NCBI GenBank assembly: GCA_903865465.1
Contig: CAIPJU010000243.1
Location: 1 to 8,712 of the forward strand
DNA from: an uncultured Bacteroidota bacterium
GTDB lineage: Bacteria; Bacteroidota; Bacteroidia; Bacteroidales; VadinHA17
Length of the DNA: 8,712 bases
Direction of reading: 5' to 3'
Position 1 is the first letter of the stretch. Every line of letters starts with the position of its first letter. The position numbers and the translations under genes were made by a program. Shown here piece after piece: positions 8,201-8,712 of the stretch. The notes beneath the pieces are model-generated. The model saw only the letters and a list, made by a program, of their open reading frames with translations, searched no databases and was not told the DNA's origin.

Positions 8201-8425
8201 GACTTTTTCAACAAAATAGGGTGTAACAGGAAGAAAATAGATTTTGTCGGCAAGGCCTTCCGAGGTCTGAACCGTAGCAATATTGGGATTTATTAATACT
8301 GTCTTTACACCTTCCTCCTTGAGTGCCTTAAGTGCCTGCGAACCTGAATAGTCAAATTCTCCTGCCTCGCCTATTTTCAAGGCTCCTGAACCCAGTATGA
8401 CAACCTTATTTATTACGTCTTTCAT
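5204..8425 (-). CDS. carB: Carbamoyl-phosphate synthase large subunit (CPS1/CAD-like CarB)
   Basis: CarB makes carbamoyl phosphate from bicarbonate, two ATP and ammonia (normally delivered from glutamine by CarA), feeding arginine and pyrimidine synthesis. With ATG at 8425, preceded by AGGA, the protein has 1073 residues, the same length as E. coli CarB. Two homologous halves are visible. Half one begins LGSGALKIGEAGEFDYSGSQ (11-30) and carries R127, R167 and the EVNARLSRSS site (294-303). Half two begins LGSGAYRIGSSVEFDW (565-580) and carries RPSYVLSGAAMN (715-726) and ECNLRASRSM (841-850). A methylglyoxal-synthase-like effector domain fills about 940-1073. Many blocks (WKEVEYEVVRD, CNMEN, IPRWDL, GSSMKSVGEVM) match eukaryotic CPS1/CAD more closely than E. 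coli CarB, a pattern I recall as usual in Bacteroidota. The reading frame stays open upstream to 8689, but that part runs antisense to argR and lacks family similarity. carA is not adjacent; argR is divergent and a GNAT gene follows. Confidence 0.97.
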   Translation of the reverse strand: MKDVINKVVILGSGALKIGEAGEFDYSGSQALKALKEEGVKTVLINPNIATVQTSEGLADKIYFLPVTPYFVEKVIQIEKPDSILLSFGGQTALNCGTELFRTGVFEKYNVRVLGTPVRAIMDTEDRELFVKRLDEISVRTPSSIAVKDVDSALDAAGKLGFPVIIRAAYTLGGQGSGFASNIEELRVLAFKAFSYSPQILVEESLKGWKEVEYEVVRDKYDNCITVCNMENFDPLGIHTGESIVVAPSQTLTNSEYHKLRELSIKIIRHIGIVGECNVQYALAPDSEDYRVIEVNARLSRSSALASKATGYPLAFIAAKLGMGYGLHELKNSVTKNTTACFEPALDYIVCKIPRWDLNKFEGVSHLIGSSMKSVGEVMSIGRTFEEAIQKGLRMIGQGMHGFTGNRNLSFEDIERELSEPTDMRIFSIAEALESGMSVERIYELTKIDKWFLFKLNNIINIKDELCRYRSLESIPFDLLAHSKLNGFSDFQIARHVLGSGPADINNDLMKVRSYRKSLGIVPYIKQIDTLAAEYPAVTNYLYLTYSGTEHDIIPENDKRSVIVLGSGAYRIGSSVEFDWCSVNAIETIKKEGFRSVMINYNPETVSTDYDICDRLYFDELTFERVLDIIDLEQPGGVIVSVGGQIPNNLAMRLFNENIPVLGTSPVSIDRAENRHKFSEMCDILGIDQPRWKELSSINDIIEFTERIGFPVLIRPSYVLSGAAMNVVSNASELSHYLNLAAQVSKQYPVVVSEFIENAKEIEIDAVADKGDMIAYAISEHVEFAGVHSGDATMVFPAQKIYFETSKRIKRISRHIAKELNISGPFNIQFLAKDNDIKVIECNLRASRSMPFVSKVLKINLIELATKVMLSIPVEKPRKTVFEIDYVGVKAPQFSFSRLAKADPVLGVDMSSTGEVGCIGEGFYEAILKAMFSVGYRVPKKSILLSTGPARSKVELINSARALREKGHKLYATRGTQQFLENAGIESHVAYWPDEDKSPNTIDLIRSREVDLVINIPKDLSDKELNNDYTIRRSAVDFNVPLITNARLASAFILAFCKMGIDDLQIKSWEEYK

Positions 8426-8442
8426 CGTTCCTGTTTGAAGTC

Positions 8443-8450
8443 CAAAAATA
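8443..8450 (-). promoter_or_regulatory. Candidate carB -7 promoter element
   Basis: The minus strand reads TATTTTTG here, a perfect match to the Bacteroidota -7 pattern TAnnTTTG, 17 nt upstream of the carB ATG. No convincing TTG is seen at the expected -33 distance, so the call rests on the -7 element and its position in a 94-nt divergent spacer. Use of this site would give a very short carB leader of roughly 12 nt. Confidence 0.3.
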
Positions 8451-8471
8451 GCACAATTTTTTTGATTAGAA

Positions 8472-8501
8472 TTTGAGTTTATTAAAAAATGAATATATTT
8501 G
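8472..8501 (+). promoter_or_regulatory. Candidate argR promoter (Bacteroidota type)
   Basis: TTTG at 8472-8475 and TATATTTG at 8494-8501 are separated by 18 nt and both match the Bacteroidota housekeeping promoter pattern without mismatch. Transcription would begin near 8506, about 14 nt before the argR start codon. The -7 element lies inside the first ARG-box-like site, so repressor binding there would directly block polymerase. Confidence 0.6.
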
Positions 8502-8505
8502 CAGA
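8488..8505 (+). promoter_or_regulatory. ARG box 1 (ArgR operator-like site)
   Basis: AATGAATATATTTGCAGA. The 14-nt core TGAATATATTTGCA (8490-8503) matches the B. subtilis-type core TGAATAAAAATKCA closely if the central positions are read as any A/T, with one mismatch in the right half-site. It overlaps the candidate argR -7 element. ArgR/AhrC hexamers with arginine bound are known to occupy such boxes in pairs. Confidence 0.6.
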
Positions 8506-8508
8506 AAA

Positions 8509-8526
8509 AATGCATAAATATGCAAA
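8509..8526 (+). promoter_or_regulatory. ARG box 2 (ArgR operator-like site) over the argR start codon
   Basis: AATGCATAAATATGCAAA. The core TGCATAAATATGCA (8511-8524) is an inverted repeat with perfect 6-nt arms (TGCATA/TATGCA). It follows the ARG consensus except for a symmetric change in each half (TGAAT to TGCAT). Its centre is 21 bp from that of box 1, so the two 18-bp boxes are separated by exactly 3 bp, the spacing of tandem ARG boxes in E. coli. It covers the argR ATG at 8520 and the expected transcription start region. Confidence 0.55.
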
Positions 8527-8712
8527 AAACAAACCGGCTTCTTGCAATTGAAGATCTTATATCGGAAGCTGACATAACGACACAGGAGGAGCTGCTGAAA
8601 AAACTCATGGGATTGGGAATTTCATGCACGCAGGCAACTCTATCGCGAAACCTCAGGCAACTTGGAATCAGCAGGATTCCTGACGGCAATGGAGGCTATA
8701 AATATGCTCTGG
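8520..8712 (+). CDS. argR: ArgR, arginine repressor (N-terminal DNA-binding domain, cut by window edge)
   Basis: The first 64 residues of an ArgR/AhrC family regulator are present; the C-terminal arginine-binding and oligomerisation domain lies beyond the right edge. The winged helix-turn-helix is clear: RLLAIEDLIS (6-15), TTQEELLKKLMGLGI (20-34), then the recognition segment CTQATLSRNLRQLGI (36-50) and the wing SRIPDGNGGYKYAL (51-64). The TQATLSR motif is diagnostic of the family; Asn44 replaces the more usual Asp of TLSRDL. In known members, the arginine-bound hexamer represses arginine synthesis genes and can activate catabolic ones. ATG at 8520 is the only reasonable start: the ATG at 8510 is in another frame, and an in-frame stop occurs at 8490. 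It is divergent from carB across 94 nt and has two ARG-box-like sites at its promoter and start codon, implying autorepression. What follows it, perhaps further arg genes, is not visible. Confidence 0.95.
   Translation, partial: MQKTNRLLAIEDLISEADITTQEELLKKLMGLGISCTQATLSRNLRQLGISRIPDGNGGYKYAL

Noticed and set aside
8468..8481. Possible third ARG box upstream of box 1
   Set aside because: It matches only about 9-10 of 14 core positions and its centre is 22 rather than 21 bp from box 1, so it is too weak to list.
8426..8689. 88-codon N-terminal extension of the carB reading frame
   Set aside because: It runs antisense across the argR coding region, has no similarity to CarB proteins, and contains low-complexity and hydrophobic runs. 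The family start and the exact 1073-residue length fit the ATG at 8425.

Overview
The window looks like an ordinary chromosomal segment from a member of the Bacteroidota, probably Bacteroidales or Marinilabiliales. Four things point there. The proteins have Bacteroidota-type architectures: a TatC with a long first periplasmic loop, a RecQ of about 725 residues with an HRDC domain and a C-terminal extension, and a CPS1/CAD-like CarB. Shine-Dalgarno sequences are weak or absent. Spacers between divergent genes are AT-rich. Matches to the Bacteroidota promoter pattern (TTTG about 19 nt before TAnnTTTG) occur upstream of argR and, more weakly, recQ. No mobile element, CRISPR array, tRNA or rRNA was seen. 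The assignment rests on recognised protein patterns, not on a search.

Layout. On the minus strand at the left edge are the N-terminus of lptB (1-187, cut by the window edge) and, 8 nt upstream of it, tatC (196-1071). A 363-nt AT-rich non-coding region (1072-1434) separates tatC from the divergent recQ (1435-3615, plus strand). recQ runs tail to tail into a minus-strand unit, and the two stop codons share the palindrome TTAA. Read in its own direction, that unit is carB (8425 to 5204), then a GNAT acetyltransferase (5150-4704), then a membrane family-2 glycosyltransferase (4697-3612). A 94-nt spacer separates carB from the divergent argR (from 8520, plus strand, cut by the window edge).

Function. 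lptB and tatC both serve the cell envelope (lipopolysaccharide export and folded-protein export). recQ is a DNA repair helicase. carB makes carbamoyl phosphate for arginine and pyrimidines, and argR encodes the arginine-responsive repressor. The most informative non-coding signal is the argR control region. Two ARG-box-like operators lie exactly 21 bp apart, centre to centre. The first contains the candidate argR -7 element and the second covers the argR start codon. This predicts tight autorepression and possibly ArgR control of carB. No carA lies next to carB. I found no clearly undescribed system; the best leads are the argR operator/promoter overlap and the eukaryote-like effector pocket of CarB.
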